From positions 372,001 through 436,000 of the forward strand of contig NZ_JAUSRF010000001.1 in the NCBI RefSeq assembly GCF_030811685.1: a stretch of DNA of 64,000 nucleotides. Reading direction: 5' to 3'. The position numbers and the translations under genes were made by a program. Shown piece by piece: positions 8,565-17,502 of the stretch. The stretch's first letter is position 1; each line of letters opens with the position of its first letter. Origin of the DNA: Neorhizobium huautlense. GTDB lineage: Bacteria > Pseudomonadota > Alphaproteobacteria > Rhizobiales > Rhizobiaceae. The notes under the pieces are model-generated. The model did no database searches. It was given only the letters and a program-made list of their open reading frames with translations, and was not told the origin of the DNA.

Positions 8565-10004
8565 TCAGGTTTTCAGTGCATCAGCCAGCACATCGAAAAT
8601 GCGGTGGTCGCTCATCTGCGAAATATTGAAGCGCATGGCGCTGCCGGCCGTCTGCGACAGGCTGAAGACATTTCCCGGCGCCAGAACCACGCCCTTTTCC
8701 AGCGCGAAGCGGGCGATCTCGGCGGCATCCGCATTGCCGGGAAGCCGGCACCACAAGAACATGCCAGCCTGCGGCTGAAGCAGCGGCTCAATGCCGATCG
8801 CCTTCAATCCTGCCGTCACATCCGCCATCGCCCGTGCCAACCGCCCGCGCAGGGCTTCGATATGTTTGCGATAACCGCCATCGCTCAAAACCGTGCGCAC
8901 CAGTTCGGCATTCATGGCGGCCCCTGCAAAGCTGGTGGCGATCTTCAGGTCGGTCAGCCCATCCAGCCATTCGCGGCGGGTGGCGATGAAACCGCAGCGC
9001 ATCGATGCCGACAGGGTTTTGGAAAAACTGCCGATCTGGATGACCCGGTCCAGCCCGTCGAAGGCGGCAAGACGTGGTGCCGCGACGAGTTCGAAATCGG
9101 CAAAGATATCATCCTCCACGATCGTCAGATCGAACTGCTCAGCCAGTTTCAGCACGCGGTGCGCCACGACCGGCGACAGGACGGCACCGGTCGGATTATG
9201 GATGCCGGAATTGGTGATGTAGAGTTTTGGCCGATGCTCGCCGAGAACGCTGGCAAACGCTTCGACATCGGGTCCGGCCGGGCCGTAAGGCACGCCAACG
9301 ATTTTTACACGGTGGGCACGCAAAAGCGCATGGAAATTGAAATAACAGGGATCGTCGACCAGAACCGTATCGCCGGGCTCCAGCAGCAGTCGGCAAATGA
9401 GATCGATCGCCTGCGTGCCGGAATCCGTCAGCATGATCTGGTCCGGCGACACTTCAACCGCGTGTTCTGAAAGCCGCCGGGCGATCAGTTGTCGCAGGCC
9501 GGCAAGCCGGAGCGGTGAGCCATAATCCGTCAACACGGATCCGTTGGAACGCGACAGGCCACGCAGAGCCTTGCGGATGCTTTCCTCCGGCAACCAAGAA
9601 GGCGGCAGCCAGCCGCAGCCGGGTTTCAGCGTTTCATCACCCGCTTCCAGCGATTGCCGCGACACCCAGAACGGATCGACGGCACGATCGAGTTTTGGCC
9701 CGACATCGGCCGGTGAAAACGGTGCCGCCTGACTGGCGACATAAAAACCCGAACCGGGCCGCGACAGGATCGCCCCTTCCGCCACCAATCGTTCATAGGC
9801 ATCGACCACCGTGGAGGTCGAGACCTTCAGGCTGGCGGCAAGCCCGCGCACCGAGGGAAGTTTCGCGCCGGGCGTCAGGCTGCGGGCGGCAATACGGCTG
9901 CGGATCGTCGCCATCACCATGCCGACACGGGTCGTGCCCTCGCCGGATAAACCGGCATCATCGGACGCGCTACTTATGCGTTGCGTCTTGCTGCTCACAT
10001 CCAT
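8565..10004 (-). CDS. MocR-type regulator (GntR HTH fused to class I aminotransferase)
   Basis: 479 residues. The N-terminal winged helix carries KLPSVRGLAASLKVSTSTVV, then DAYERLVAEGAILSRPGSGF. It is joined to a fold-type I PLP domain with a DSGTQAIDLICRLLL motif, an NPTGAVLSP loop and the PLP lysine in QIGSFSKTLSASMRCGF. MocR proteins use PLP or an aminated adduct to regulate neighbouring amino-acid, taurine/GABA or vitamin B6 genes. It is divergent from a DMT exporter gene, its most likely target. The ATG at 10004 is preferred because a 16-bp perfect palindrome sits just upstream; a longer start at 10025 would place the palindrome in the coding region. Confidence 0.9.
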   Translation of the reverse strand: MDVSSKTQRISSASDDAGLSGEGTTRVGMVMATIRSRIAARSLTPGAKLPSVRGLAASLKVSTSTVVDAYERLVAEGAILSRPGSGFYVASQAAPFSPADVGPKLDRAVDPFWVSRQSLEAGDETLKPGCGWLPPSWLPEESIRKALRGLSRSNGSVLTDYGSPLRLAGLRQLIARRLSEHAVEVSPDQIMLTDSGTQAIDLICRLLLEPGDTVLVDDPCYFNFHALLRAHRVKIVGVPYGPAGPDVEAFASVLGEHRPKLYITNSGIHNPTGAVLSPVVAHRVLKLAEQFDLTIVEDDIFADFELVAAPRLAAFDGLDRVIQIGSFSKTLSASMRCGFIATRREWLDGLTDLKIATSFAGAAMNAELVRTVLSDGGYRKHIEALRGRLARAMADVTAGLKAIGIEPLLQPQAGMFLWCRLPGNADAAEIARFALEKGVVLAPGNVFSLSQTAGSAMRFNISQMSDHRIFDVLADALKT

Positions 10005-10005
10005 C

Positions 10006-10021
10006 TGTATTGCCCAATACA
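10006..10021. promoter_or_regulatory. Palindrome at the mocR start, probable autoregulatory operator
   Basis: TGTATTG-CC-CAATACA is a perfect 16-bp inverted repeat, 2 bp upstream of the chosen mocR start codon in the mocR/DMT intergenic region. Its position would block mocR translation or transcription when bound. Assignment to the MocR protein is an inference from location. Confidence 0.55.
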
Positions 10022-10165
10022 CCATAACAGTTCGATCAAACCGTATCAGACTGTCGATGGTGGCACCAGCCGATTTGAGCGATAGGTCAGCCTGCCGGCC
10101 CGCCTCCGCTTGGCGAAAGCAAAATACTTGCGCCGACGAACAGACAGACATAGCAGGACAAGATC

Positions 10166-11065
10166 ATGACCCAGCAAGTCAGCCCCGCCCTCGACCGACC
10201 GTTCGACAGCCGCGTCGCCGGGCTCGTGAACGGCATGATCGGCGTGATCATCTTCAGCGGCTCGCTGCCGGCGACACGGCTGGCGGTTACCGGGTTCGAT
10301 CCGTTTTTCCTGACATTCGCACGCGGCACCATTGCCGGCATCCTGAGCCTCGCACTGCTGCTCGCCTTCAGGGAAAAACGCCCCTCGGCCGCGGACCTCG
10401 TGTCGCTTGCCGTCATCGCGCTCGGCGTCGTGGTCGGGTTTCCGCTACTCACGGCCATTGCGCTCCAGCATGTCACTTCGGCGCATTCCATCGTCTTTAT
10501 CGGCCTTCTGCCATTGGCGACCGCAATTTTTGGCGTCATGCGCGGCGGCGAGCGGCCGAAACCGGTGTTTTGGGTGTTTTCGGCACTCGGCAGCGTGTTG
10601 GTCGCGGGTTTTGCGGTATCGCAGGGGCTCACCGCCTCGCCCCTCGGCGACAGCCTGATGCTGGCGGCCGTGATTGCCTGCGGACTGGGTTATGCCGAAG
10701 GCGCTCGCCTCTCGAAACGGCTGGGCGGCTGGCAGGTGATCTGCTGGGCTTTGACCATTTCGTTGCCGGTCATGGCCGTGGGCATGGTTTTCGCCTGGCC
10801 GCAAAACCTTGCCGAGGTCGCGGCTCCAGCATGGGGCGGCCTCATCTATGTCTCGCTGTTCAGCATGCTGATCGGCTTCATCTTCTGGTATCGCGGACTG
10901 GCTCAGGGCGGCACCGCGTCGGTCGGCCAGTTACAGCTGCTGCAGCCCTTCTTCGGGCTGGCGCTGGCCGCCACGCTACTGGGCGAAACGGTGACGCCGC
11001 TGATGCTGGTTGCCACGGTCGGTGTCATCGGCTGTGTTGCCGCCGCCCGCCGGTTTGCCCGGTAG
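10166..11065 (+). CDS. DMT-superfamily (EamA) exporter
   Basis: A 299-residue membrane protein with ten hydrophobic segments arranged as two EamA repeats. The first repeat has GMIGVIIFSGSLPATRLAV and FARGTIAGILSLALLL; the second has a GYAEGARLSKRLGGWQVI start and ends in LQPFFGLALAATLLGETVTP. DMT exporters remove amino acids or metabolites from the cytoplasm. It is divergent from a MocR-type regulator, a recurrent pairing that suggests PLP- or amino-acid-linked induction. AGGA precedes the ATG. It converges with the aldo/keto reductase gene. Confidence 0.88.
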   Translation: MTQQVSPALDRPFDSRVAGLVNGMIGVIIFSGSLPATRLAVTGFDPFFLTFARGTIAGILSLALLLAFREKRPSAADLVSLAVIALGVVVGFPLLTAIALQHVTSAHSIVFIGLLPLATAIFGVMRGGERPKPVFWVFSALGSVLVAGFAVSQGLTASPLGDSLMLAAVIACGLGYAEGARLSKRLGGWQVICWALTISLPVMAVGMVFAWPQNLAEVAAPAWGGLIYVSLFSMLIGFIFWYRGLAQGGTASVGQLQLLQPFFGLALAATLLGETVTPLMLVATVGVIGCVAAARRFAR

Positions 11066-11083
11066 GCGGTGACAAATTCAAGA

Positions 11084-12190
11084 TCAGCGTTGCGGCCAGG
11101 CTTCCACCGTCTGACCGCCGAACAGACGCTCGGTCGGCATCCGGAAGATGAAATAGGGATTGAGCAGCGGCAGCGCCGTTGCTTCTTCCAGCCGCGCCAG
11201 TTGGTCGTCACTCAAAACCACGTCGAGCGACGAGACATTCTGCGTCAACTGTTCCACCCGGCTGGCGCCGATCAACACCGATGACACGCCGAGACGGGCC
11301 GAAACCCATTTCAGCGCCACTTCTGCCGGCGAACGGCCGATTTCCGATGCCACCGCCTTCAACACATCGACCACGTCAAAATTGCGCTCCGTAAACAGCA
11401 TGCCGCCAAACGGATTGTCGCCATTCAGCCGGCCATCGCTGCCGCTCTCGCCGACTTCAGAACCACTATCCGGCAAGGCAGTGGCCCGCCCGGCATCGGC
11501 AATCTTGTCACGACCGTATTTGCCGGTCAGCAGGCCGGCGGCAAGCGGGCTCCACGGCACAAGGCCGAGACCGAATTCCTGGCCAGCAGGCAGAAGGTCA
11601 AGCTCCACGCCACGATCGATCAGCGAATAGGCATATTGCAGACCGATCGGTTTCGGCAAGCCATGCACTTCGGCCAGCGTCGCCACCTTGGCGAGATACC
11701 AGGCGGGCGTATTGGAAAAACCGTAATGCAGGATCTTTCCGGCGCGCACGGCATCGGCAAGCGTCTGCAAGACTTCTTCGGCCGGCGTCGTGCGGTCCCA
11801 GACATGCACCCAGTACATGTCGATATAATCGGTCTGCAGCCGCTTCAGCGAACCCTCGATACCGAGCCGAATATTCTTGGCGCCATTGCCGCCCCAGAGC
11901 GGCGTGCCCTGCCCGCGCGGAAACCCGGATTTGGTGGTGACCACCAGCCGATCGCGCAACCCGCTATCGGCAAGAAAACGGCCCAGCATATTTTCGCTTT
12001 CGCCACCGGAATAGATGTCGGCCGTATCGAGAAAATTACCGCCGAGATCGACATAGGCGTCGAACAGAGCCTGCGACGTCTTTTCGCCCGCTCCCCAGCG
12101 ACCGGCGCCAAAGGTCATGGTGCCGAGCGCCAGCGGGCTGACGATCAGGCCGGATTTTCCAAGTGTGCGATAGCTGGTGAGGTCCATCAT
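11084..12190 (-). CDS. Aldo/keto reductase
   Basis: A 368-residue NADPH-dependent oxidoreductase with the AKR (beta/alpha)8 barrel. The catalytic tetrad is visible: Asp and Tyr in FLDTADIYSGG, Lys in VVTTKSGFPRG and His in MYWVHVWD. The cofactor-binding end is present in PAEVALKWVSARLGVSSVLI followed by GASRVEQL. It is close to the YajO/IolS-like subgroup by length and the SENMLGRFL segment. AAGGAGATTT precedes two adjacent ATG codons. It is divergent from a LysR regulator 94 bp away, which is likely to control it. Confidence 0.9.
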   Translation of the reverse strand: MMDLTSYRTLGKSGLIVSPLALGTMTFGAGRWGAGEKTSQALFDAYVDLGGNFLDTADIYSGGESENMLGRFLADSGLRDRLVVTTKSGFPRGQGTPLWGGNGAKNIRLGIEGSLKRLQTDYIDMYWVHVWDRTTPAEEVLQTLADAVRAGKILHYGFSNTPAWYLAKVATLAEVHGLPKPIGLQYAYSLIDRGVELDLLPAGQEFGLGLVPWSPLAAGLLTGKYGRDKIADAGRATALPDSGSEVGESGSDGRLNGDNPFGGMLFTERNFDVVDVLKAVASEIGRSPAEVALKWVSARLGVSSVLIGASRVEQLTQNVSSLDVVLSDDQLARLEEATALPLLNPYFIFRMPTERLFGGQTVEAWPQR

Positions 12191-12284
12191 AAATCTCCTT
12201 CGTGGTGATGGGAGGCATTTAGCGCTCCGCCCCAGCCAGGATTAGCCATTGCCGCCCGCATGCACTTGTGAGCAGAATGCAGCA

Positions 12285-13172
12285 ATGGAACGCAGTCAGC
12301 TCAATGATCTCATGGCATTCGCGACGGTGGCGCGCGAACGCAGCTTTACCCGTGCCGCCGCCATTCTCGGCATGTCGCCCTCGGCGCTCAGCCATGCGAT
12401 GCGCGGGCTGGAGGAACGGCTCGGCGTGCGGCTGCTGGCCCGCACGACCCGCAGCGTGGCACCCACCGAGGCGGGTGAACGGCTGTTGCAGTCTCTCAAT
12501 CCGGCACTGTCGGAGATCGAGGGCGGGCTGGAGGCAATGGCCGAATGGCGCGACAACCCGTCCGGCACGGTGCGCATCACCACCTTTGCCTATGCCGCAC
12601 GCATGGTGCTTTTGCCCAAACTGCCGGCCTTTCTGCAGGCGCATCCCGATGTGCGCGTGGAAGTCAATATCGATGACGGCCTCACTGACATCGTCGCTTC
12701 CGGTTTCGATGCGGGTATCCGCCTCGGCGAATCCGTCGCCAAGGACATGATCGCGGTCAAGCTCGGCCCGGATTTGCGGACAGTGGTCGTCGGTACGCCG
12801 GATTATTTCAGGCGTTTTCCGCCACCGGAAACCCCTTACGATCTCGATCGTCATGCCTGCATCGGCTACCGACTGACGACATCGGGCGGGCTTCTGCCAT
12901 GGGAATTCGAAAAGGACGGCAAGGGGATCAGGATCCATACCAATGGCCCGCTGGTCGCCAATGACAGCGACCTGCCCGCAGCGGCTGTACGCGCCGGCGC
13001 AGGTCTCGGTTATGTCATGGAACATGACGTTGCCGAGGAAATCGCATCAGGCACATTGGTACAGGTACTGGCGGACTGGTGCCCGGCATTTCCGGGTTTC
13101 CACCTCTATCATCCAAGCCGGAGACAATCGCCGCCGGCACTGAGAGCGCTGATTGCGGCGCTGAAGGCGTGA
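12285..13172 (+). CDS. LysR-family transcriptional regulator
   Basis: 295-296 residues. The N-terminal helix-turn-helix (NDLMAFATVARERSFTRAAA, then ILGMSPSALSHAMRGLEERL) is followed by the hinge RTTRSVAPTEAGERLL and a type-2 periplasmic-binding-like effector domain. It belongs to the CrgA-like group that often pairs with oxidoreductases. The ATG at 12285 gives the usual family length and leaves a 94-bp divergent promoter region shared with the aldo/keto reductase. A hairpin terminator follows the stop. Confidence 0.9.
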   Translation: MERSQLNDLMAFATVARERSFTRAAAILGMSPSALSHAMRGLEERLGVRLLARTTRSVAPTEAGERLLQSLNPALSEIEGGLEAMAEWRDNPSGTVRITTFAYAARMVLLPKLPAFLQAHPDVRVEVNIDDGLTDIVASGFDAGIRLGESVAKDMIAVKLGPDLRTVVVGTPDYFRRFPPPETPYDLDRHACIGYRLTTSGGLLPWEFEKDGKGIRIHTNGPLVANDSDLPAAAVRAGAGLGYVMEHDVAEEIASGTLVQVLADWCPAFPGFHLYHPSRRQSPPALRALIAALKA

Positions 13173-13177
13173 GGTCA

Positions 13178-13202
13178 GTCGGGAAAGCTGGCCTTTCCCG
13201 AC
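13178..13202. terminator. Hairpin terminator between convergent genes
   Basis: GTCGGGAAAG-CTGGC-CTTTCCCGAC, perfect 10-bp stem between the ends of the lysR gene and the first L,D-transpeptidase gene. It lacks a long T run, so its efficiency is uncertain. Confidence 0.5.
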
Positions 13203-13212
13203 CAGCAAACTC

Positions 13213-13962
13213 TTACTGCCAGACCACCACGCGGGCCTTTTCCGGCACGCGGTCGTAGAGGTCGATAATATCCTGGTTCATCAGGCGCACGCAGCCGGAG
13301 GAGACGGCCTTGCCGATGGAATTCCATTCCGGCGATCCGTGCAGGCGATAGAGCGTATCCTGACCGTTCTGGAAGATATAGAGCGCGCGGGCACCGAGCG
13401 GGTTGCGAAGGCCCGGCGACATGCCGCCATTCTTGGCGGAATAGGAGATCAGTTCCGGCTGGCGGGCGATCATCTCATCCGGCGGGGTCCATTTCGGCCA
13501 GCGCTGACGCCACTGGATGACGCCTTCGCCCTGCCATGCAAACCCTTCGCGGCCGATGCCGACGCCATAACGCATGGCGGTGCCGCCCGGTTCTGTCAGG
13601 TAAAGAAAGCGCGACTTCGTATCGACGACGACGGTGCCGGCCGGCTGACCGGTCGAGTTCGATACGCGCTGGCGATAGAAACGCGACGGAATCTGCTGGT
13701 AGGGAACGGCCGGAATGACGAAACCGCCATCGGCGATCTGGCCATACATGACGTCGAGTTCGCTATTGCCGCCGCCCATCGACGGATCGACCACCTGCGT
13801 GGCGTTGTCGCGATAGGTGATGGTGTAACCACGGGTGACCGGGCCGGAGGAGGCGCAGCCGGCCAATGTTGAGGCCGTCCCCACAGCCATCAGGCTGAGC
13901 AGGTTGCGGCGGGAAATCATCGTGTCTGTCATGGGGGCCGTTTCGACTTCGTTACGGGACAT
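13213..13962 (-). CDS. L,D-transpeptidase (YkuD) with Tat/lipoprotein-like signal
   Basis: 249 residues. The N-terminus has SRRNLLSLMAVGTASTLAGC, combining a twin-arginine-like motif and a lipobox (LAGC), so it is probably an exported lipoprotein. The YkuD domain carries LHGSPEWNSIGKAVSSGCVR, with the catalytic cysteine in SSGCVRL and the conserved His. These enzymes form 3-3 peptidoglycan crosslinks or attach proteins to peptidoglycan, important in polar-growing Rhizobiales. A paralogue lies about 200 bp upstream in the same orientation. An internal ATG at 13932 is an equally possible start. Confidence 0.9.
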   Translation of the reverse strand: MSRNEVETAPMTDTMISRRNLLSLMAVGTASTLAGCASSGPVTRGYTITYRDNATQVVDPSMGGGNSELDVMYGQIADGGFVIPAVPYQQIPSRFYRQRVSNSTGQPAGTVVVDTKSRFLYLTEPGGTAMRYGVGIGREGFAWQGEGVIQWRQRWPKWTPPDEMIARQPELISYSAKNGGMSPGLRNPLGARALYIFQNGQDTLYRLHGSPEWNSIGKAVSSGCVRLMNQDIIDLYDRVPEKARVVVWQ

Positions 13963-14155
13963 CAGCCGCAGTTGCGGCCTTTGGCAGCAGGCGGGACCGT
14001 CTTAAACGGGGATCATGAAGATTTGTTCCATGTCATCGTTTTCGACCGGTCAAGCCGCCTGTCGTCTGTCAGAAACATAAGCCTGTCGGAACCACCCGGC
14101 CACGAAAAGGCTTAAGGACCTGACGGAATCGTGACGACAATTTCTCCGACCGTGA

Positions 14156-14974
14156 TCAGATCACCACGATCGTCGTTTTGGCGGGGATGCGGTTATAGAG
14201 GTCGATGACGTCCTGGTTGAACATGCGCACGCAACCGGAAGAGGTTGCCTTGCCGACCGATTGCCAGTCGGGCGTGCCGTGGACACGGTAGAGCGTGTCC
14301 TTGCCATCCTTGTAGATATACATCGCGCGGGCACCCAGCGGATTGTTGAGGCCCGGTGTTGCGCCGCCTTCTGAGGCTGCGAACTGGCGCAGATCCGGCT
14401 GGCGGGCAACCATGTCTTCCGGCGGTGTCCAGCGTGGCCATTTGGCCTTCCACTGCACGACACCACGGCCTGTCCAGCCGTAACCGGCCTTGCCGAGGCC
14501 GACGCCGTAACGCATCGCCTTGCCGTTTTCCTGCACCAGATAGAGGAAATGCGCCCTGGTATCGACGACTATCGTGCCGGGCGCCTCGTTGGTCTGGTAG
14601 GAAACTTCCTGACGCAGGAAACGCTGATTGACACGCGACGTGGGGATGGCGGGCAGCGTATGGCCCTCGTCGCGCATGACCTCATACATCGTGCGATGCA
14701 CGGGATTGGTAACGGGCAGGCCATAGGTCTGGTGGAAATCGGTCGGGTAGAGCTGGCGTTTATGCGGAATGGCACCTGGCATCGGCGGTGGATTGTTGCT
14801 CGGCGGGTCCGCATATTCGGGAACGGCAAAGACCGGCGCGGTCTGCTGCACGAACACGGCCGGGTCCATCAGCGTCGTATCAGTCACGAACAGGCAGCCG
14901 GAAAGGCTGGTGGTCGCGAACAGCGTCGTGGCGAGCACGAACACGCGGCGAAGAGGCAGATGAGACAGGGACAT
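14156..14974 (-). CDS. L,D-transpeptidase (YkuD) lipoprotein, paralogue of the next gene
   Basis: 272 residues with a signal peptide ending in a lipobox (FATTSLSGC). It then has a Pro-rich linker (PPSNNPPPMPGAIPHKRQ) and a YkuD domain with the VHGTPDWQSVGKATSSGCVR active-site block. The catalytic half is closely similar to the neighbour at 13213-13962 (shared W-x-RWTPPE-x-MVARQP, NPLGARA, SSGCVR), consistent with tandem duplication. The N-terminal linkers differ. The ATG at 14974 or a TTG two codons earlier could initiate. Confidence 0.9.
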   Translation of the reverse strand: MSLSHLPLRRVFVLATTLFATTSLSGCLFVTDTTLMDPAVFVQQTAPVFAVPEYADPPSNNPPPMPGAIPHKRQLYPTDFHQTYGLPVTNPVHRTMYEVMRDEGHTLPAIPTSRVNQRFLRQEVSYQTNEAPGTIVVDTRAHFLYLVQENGKAMRYGVGLGKAGYGWTGRGVVQWKAKWPRWTPPEDMVARQPDLRQFAASEGGATPGLNNPLGARAMYIYKDGKDTLYRVHGTPDWQSVGKATSSGCVRMFNQDVIDLYNRIPAKTTIVVI

Positions 14975-15055
14975 GGGCAAAACCGCTTCCGGCAGATGAC
15001 GTCACGGTCAAACTAGAGACCGCAACTGGCGCGAAGCTGGTGATTTTTCGGATTC

Positions 15056-15535
15056 TTATGCCAGGAGATCATCCGGGTTGCCGTCTTGGCATTCGCTCTC
15101 GCCGGCATTGTCGGGACGCGTTGGCCGCGAAAAATCACGGGCGATCTCGGCCAGCGTCACACCCGCAAAACGTTGCAGCAGCAATTGCTCGGCCTCGGCA
15201 AACACGTCCTTCAGCGTCGCGTTGACCGCCTGCTCGATCACGCAGCCCGGCATGTCATAGGCCGGACCGACCGCAAAAACCGAGGGTTCGCCAACGGCGC
15301 GATAGATATCGAGCAGCGTCAACTCGTCAAGAGGCCGCGCGAGCGTCCAGCCGCCGCCATGGCCTTTTTCGGAGGTCACATAACCCTTTTCGCGCAGACC
15401 GGCCATGGTGCGGCGGATCACCACCGGATTGGTGTCCAGCATTTTTGCGATCATCTCGGATGTCATCGCACCATCGTGATGGCCCATGTGAATAAGCACA
15501 TGCAGCATGCGCGAAAGCCGACTGTCCTGTCGCAT
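15056..15535 (-). CDS. Rrf2-family transcriptional regulator
   Basis: A 159-residue winged-helix repressor of the Rrf2 type. The helix-turn-helix (MTSEMIAKMLDTNPVVIRRT) and wing (KGYVTSEKGHGGGWTLARPL) are followed by a dimerisation helix containing MPGCVIEQAV. Only one cysteine lies in the usual sensing region, rather than the three that bind an Fe-S cluster in IscR or NsrR. A thiol-based redox sensor is therefore more likely. It is divergent from a thioredoxin-reductase-like gene, with a large inverted repeat in the gap. Confidence 0.88.
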   Translation of the reverse strand: MRQDSRLSRMLHVLIHMGHHDGAMTSEMIAKMLDTNPVVIRRTMAGLREKGYVTSEKGHGGGWTLARPLDELTLLDIYRAVGEPSVFAVGPAYDMPGCVIEQAVNATLKDVFAEAEQLLLQRFAGVTLAEIARDFSRPTRPDNAGESECQDGNPDDLLA

Positions 15536-15600
15536 TTTTCCCTACCAATCCAGCGGCCGGCGGCCGTCATGCTTCTCCGCCTTCATACCACACCGCCGCT

Positions 15601-15667
15601 ATTCGTCACAACAAAAGTTGCGTGACTATTGACCGACCAAAATCATGTAACTTATGTTGTGACGAAT
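15601..15667. promoter_or_regulatory. Long inverted repeat in the rrf2/flavoprotein promoter region
   Basis: Two 24-bp arms (15601-15624 and 15644-15667) match in inverted orientation at 21 of 24 positions and are separated by 19 bp. Each arm contains an AAC-N4-GTT core (AACAAAAGTT and AACTTATGTT). The placement between divergent genes suggests paired Rrf2 binding sites that control both directions. Confidence 0.65.
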
Positions 15668-15684
15668 CTTGAAAGGAGAAAGCC

Positions 15685-16581
15685 ATGACCGATCCCATCC
15701 ATGACGTCATCATCATCGGCGGCAGCTACGCCGGCCTTTCCGCCGCCTTGCAGCTTGGTCGCGCCCGCCGGGATGTGCTGATCATTGACGAAGGCAAACG
15801 CCGCAACCGTTTCGCCGCCCATTCGCACGGGTTTCTGACACAGGATGGCGTCGATCCGGCTATCATCGCTGCTGAAGCCCGCGCGCAGGTGATGGAATAC
15901 AAGACGATCAACTGGCTTGCCGGTCGTGCCGAAACGGCCGAGCGCACGGAGGACGGTTTTGCCGTAACCGTTGCCGGGAAACGCCATCTGTCGCGACGAT
16001 TGCTGCTCGCCACCGGCGTACGCGACATTCTGCCGGAGATAACCGGATTGGAGGAACGCTGGGGCAAGGCGGTGTTCCACTGCCCCTATTGCCATGGTTA
16101 TGAACTCGATCAGGGCCGGATCGGCGTGATCGCGGCATCGGAGCTTTCCATGCATCACGCATTGATGTTGCCGGACTGGGGACCGACGACGCTTCTTCTC
16201 AATGACGCCTTCGAACCGGATGCCGAGCAGTTGAAAAACCTCGATGCACGCGGCGTGACACTGGAGCGCAGCCCGATCGCGGCAATTACCGGCCATGCCG
16301 ATATCCGTCTTGGCGGTGGCCGCACGCTTCCCTTCGCCGGCCTGTTCGCGCTGGCCCGTTACGAGATGACAAACCCTTTGGCGGCGCAACTTGGCCTGCA
16401 ATTTGAAGAGAACCCGGTGGGGGCGGTGATCAAGACCGATGCGATGAAGGAAACCAGCATGCCCGGCGTGTTTGCCTGCGGTGATGCGGCGCGGCCGATG
16501 GCATCGGTGGCGCTGGCCGTTGGAGATGGCAATCTCGCCGGTACCGGCCTGCATCGCTCGCTGATGTTCGGGACTATCTGA
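15685..16581 (+). CDS. Thioredoxin-reductase-like FAD-dependent oxidoreductase
   Basis: A 298-residue flavoprotein with an N-terminal FAD-binding IIIGGSYAGLSAALQLGRAR and a redox-active CPYC pair (C133, C136 in FHCPYCHGYE). It has a FACGDAARP motif near the C-terminus that contacts FAD. The usual NADPH-binding GxGxxA is replaced by GVIAASELS, so the electron donor may differ from that of thioredoxin reductase. The size and layout match the small TrxB-like proteins often controlled by Rrf2 regulators. AAGGAGAAAGCC precedes the ATG. It is divergent from the rrf2 gene. Confidence 0.88.
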   Translation: MTDPIHDVIIIGGSYAGLSAALQLGRARRDVLIIDEGKRRNRFAAHSHGFLTQDGVDPAIIAAEARAQVMEYKTINWLAGRAETAERTEDGFAVTVAGKRHLSRRLLLATGVRDILPEITGLEERWGKAVFHCPYCHGYELDQGRIGVIAASELSMHHALMLPDWGPTTLLLNDAFEPDAEQLKNLDARGVTLERSPIAAITGHADIRLGGGRTLPFAGLFALARYEMTNPLAAQLGLQFEENPVGAVIKTDAMKETSMPGVFACGDAARPMASVALAVGDGNLAGTGLHRSLMFGTI

Positions 16582-16593
16582 CCGCACAGCCCG

Positions 16594-17502
16594 TCAGGAA
16601 AACTGGTTGAAGAAGCGAATACTCTCGGTGATCGCCCCCGGCACGACACCGGTGTGAGTGCCGGGCAGCACCATCTTGTCGATCGGCATTTTTGCAGCGC
16701 GAACGCGTTCCATCAGCAATTCATGATCGGCATCGAAGGGGCGTTCCTCGCTGCCGCGCAACAGCAGGGTGGGGCATTTCAGGCTCGGCCCGAAACAGAC
16801 GGATGAGCGCATGATGAACTCTTTCGGATCGGAAGCGTCGAACGGCATCTCGTCCGAATAACGGTGAAAATACCGCCAGGAATTGACGCCTGCGGAAATC
16901 GGTGCGGCAGCGCGGAATTTTTGCGTCATCACGGCCAGAAGCGCCAGCGTTCCGCCGTTGGAATGGCCTGCGATGAAAAGGCGATTGCGGTCGATGCCCG
17001 GCAGGTCTGCCAGATAAAGCGCCGCCGCCAGAGCATCCGCCGTTTCATCGTAAAAACCGGAATAATTGCCCGCCTGCCCGTTTTCTCCCCGGAAAGACGG
17101 ATGCAGCACGACAAAGCCGGCGTCCCAATAGGTTTTCATCAGCGCCCAATGGCCGTCACCGGTGGCATTGCCGCCGTGGAGAAACAACACGCCCGGCTTC
17201 GGCAGCGATGACGGCTGGTAGTCGGACAACCAGGCGATCAGTTCTATGGAACCATCGGGACCGCCGGCATAGGTCACGCGCCGGGCACCGGGTGGCGTGC
17301 CAAGAGGCGTCGATTTTTCCGGCGACGGCCCCTTGCGCAGGAGGTGGGTGTGAAAGCTCTTTCTGGCCAGCGCATAGTCGCGCCGTTCCAGCGGCAGGTT
17401 TGTCGGAAGGAAAACATCGAGGGCAGATGCGGGACTGGGCAATATGGCGACAGTCGCGAGACCGGAAATCAGAAAACGCCGTGTCAACTGCACTGCAACC
17501 AT
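16594..17502 (-). CDS. Exported alpha/beta hydrolase
   Basis: 302 residues starting with a signal peptide (MVAVQLTRRFLISGLATVAI...SPASA), then an alpha/beta-hydrolase domain. It shows the oxyanion-hole segment VLFLHGGNATGDGHW, the nucleophile elbow GHSNGG and a late PGTHTG that probably supplies the catalytic His. It resembles dienelactone-hydrolase/prolyl-oligopeptidase type esterases; substrate unknown. The ATG at 17502 has AAGG eight bases upstream and directly begins the signal peptide. It converges with the flavoprotein gene and is divergent from the chemoreceptor gene. Confidence 0.8.
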   Translation of the reverse strand: MVAVQLTRRFLISGLATVAILPSPASALDVFLPTNLPLERRDYALARKSFHTHLLRKGPSPEKSTPLGTPPGARRVTYAGGPDGSIELIAWLSDYQPSSLPKPGVLFLHGGNATGDGHWALMKTYWDAGFVVLHPSFRGENGQAGNYSGFYDETADALAAALYLADLPGIDRNRLFIAGHSNGGTLALLAVMTQKFRAAAPISAGVNSWRYFHRYSDEMPFDASDPKEFIMRSSVCFGPSLKCPTLLLRGSEERPFDADHELLMERVRAAKMPIDKMVLPGTHTGVVPGAITESIRFFNQFS

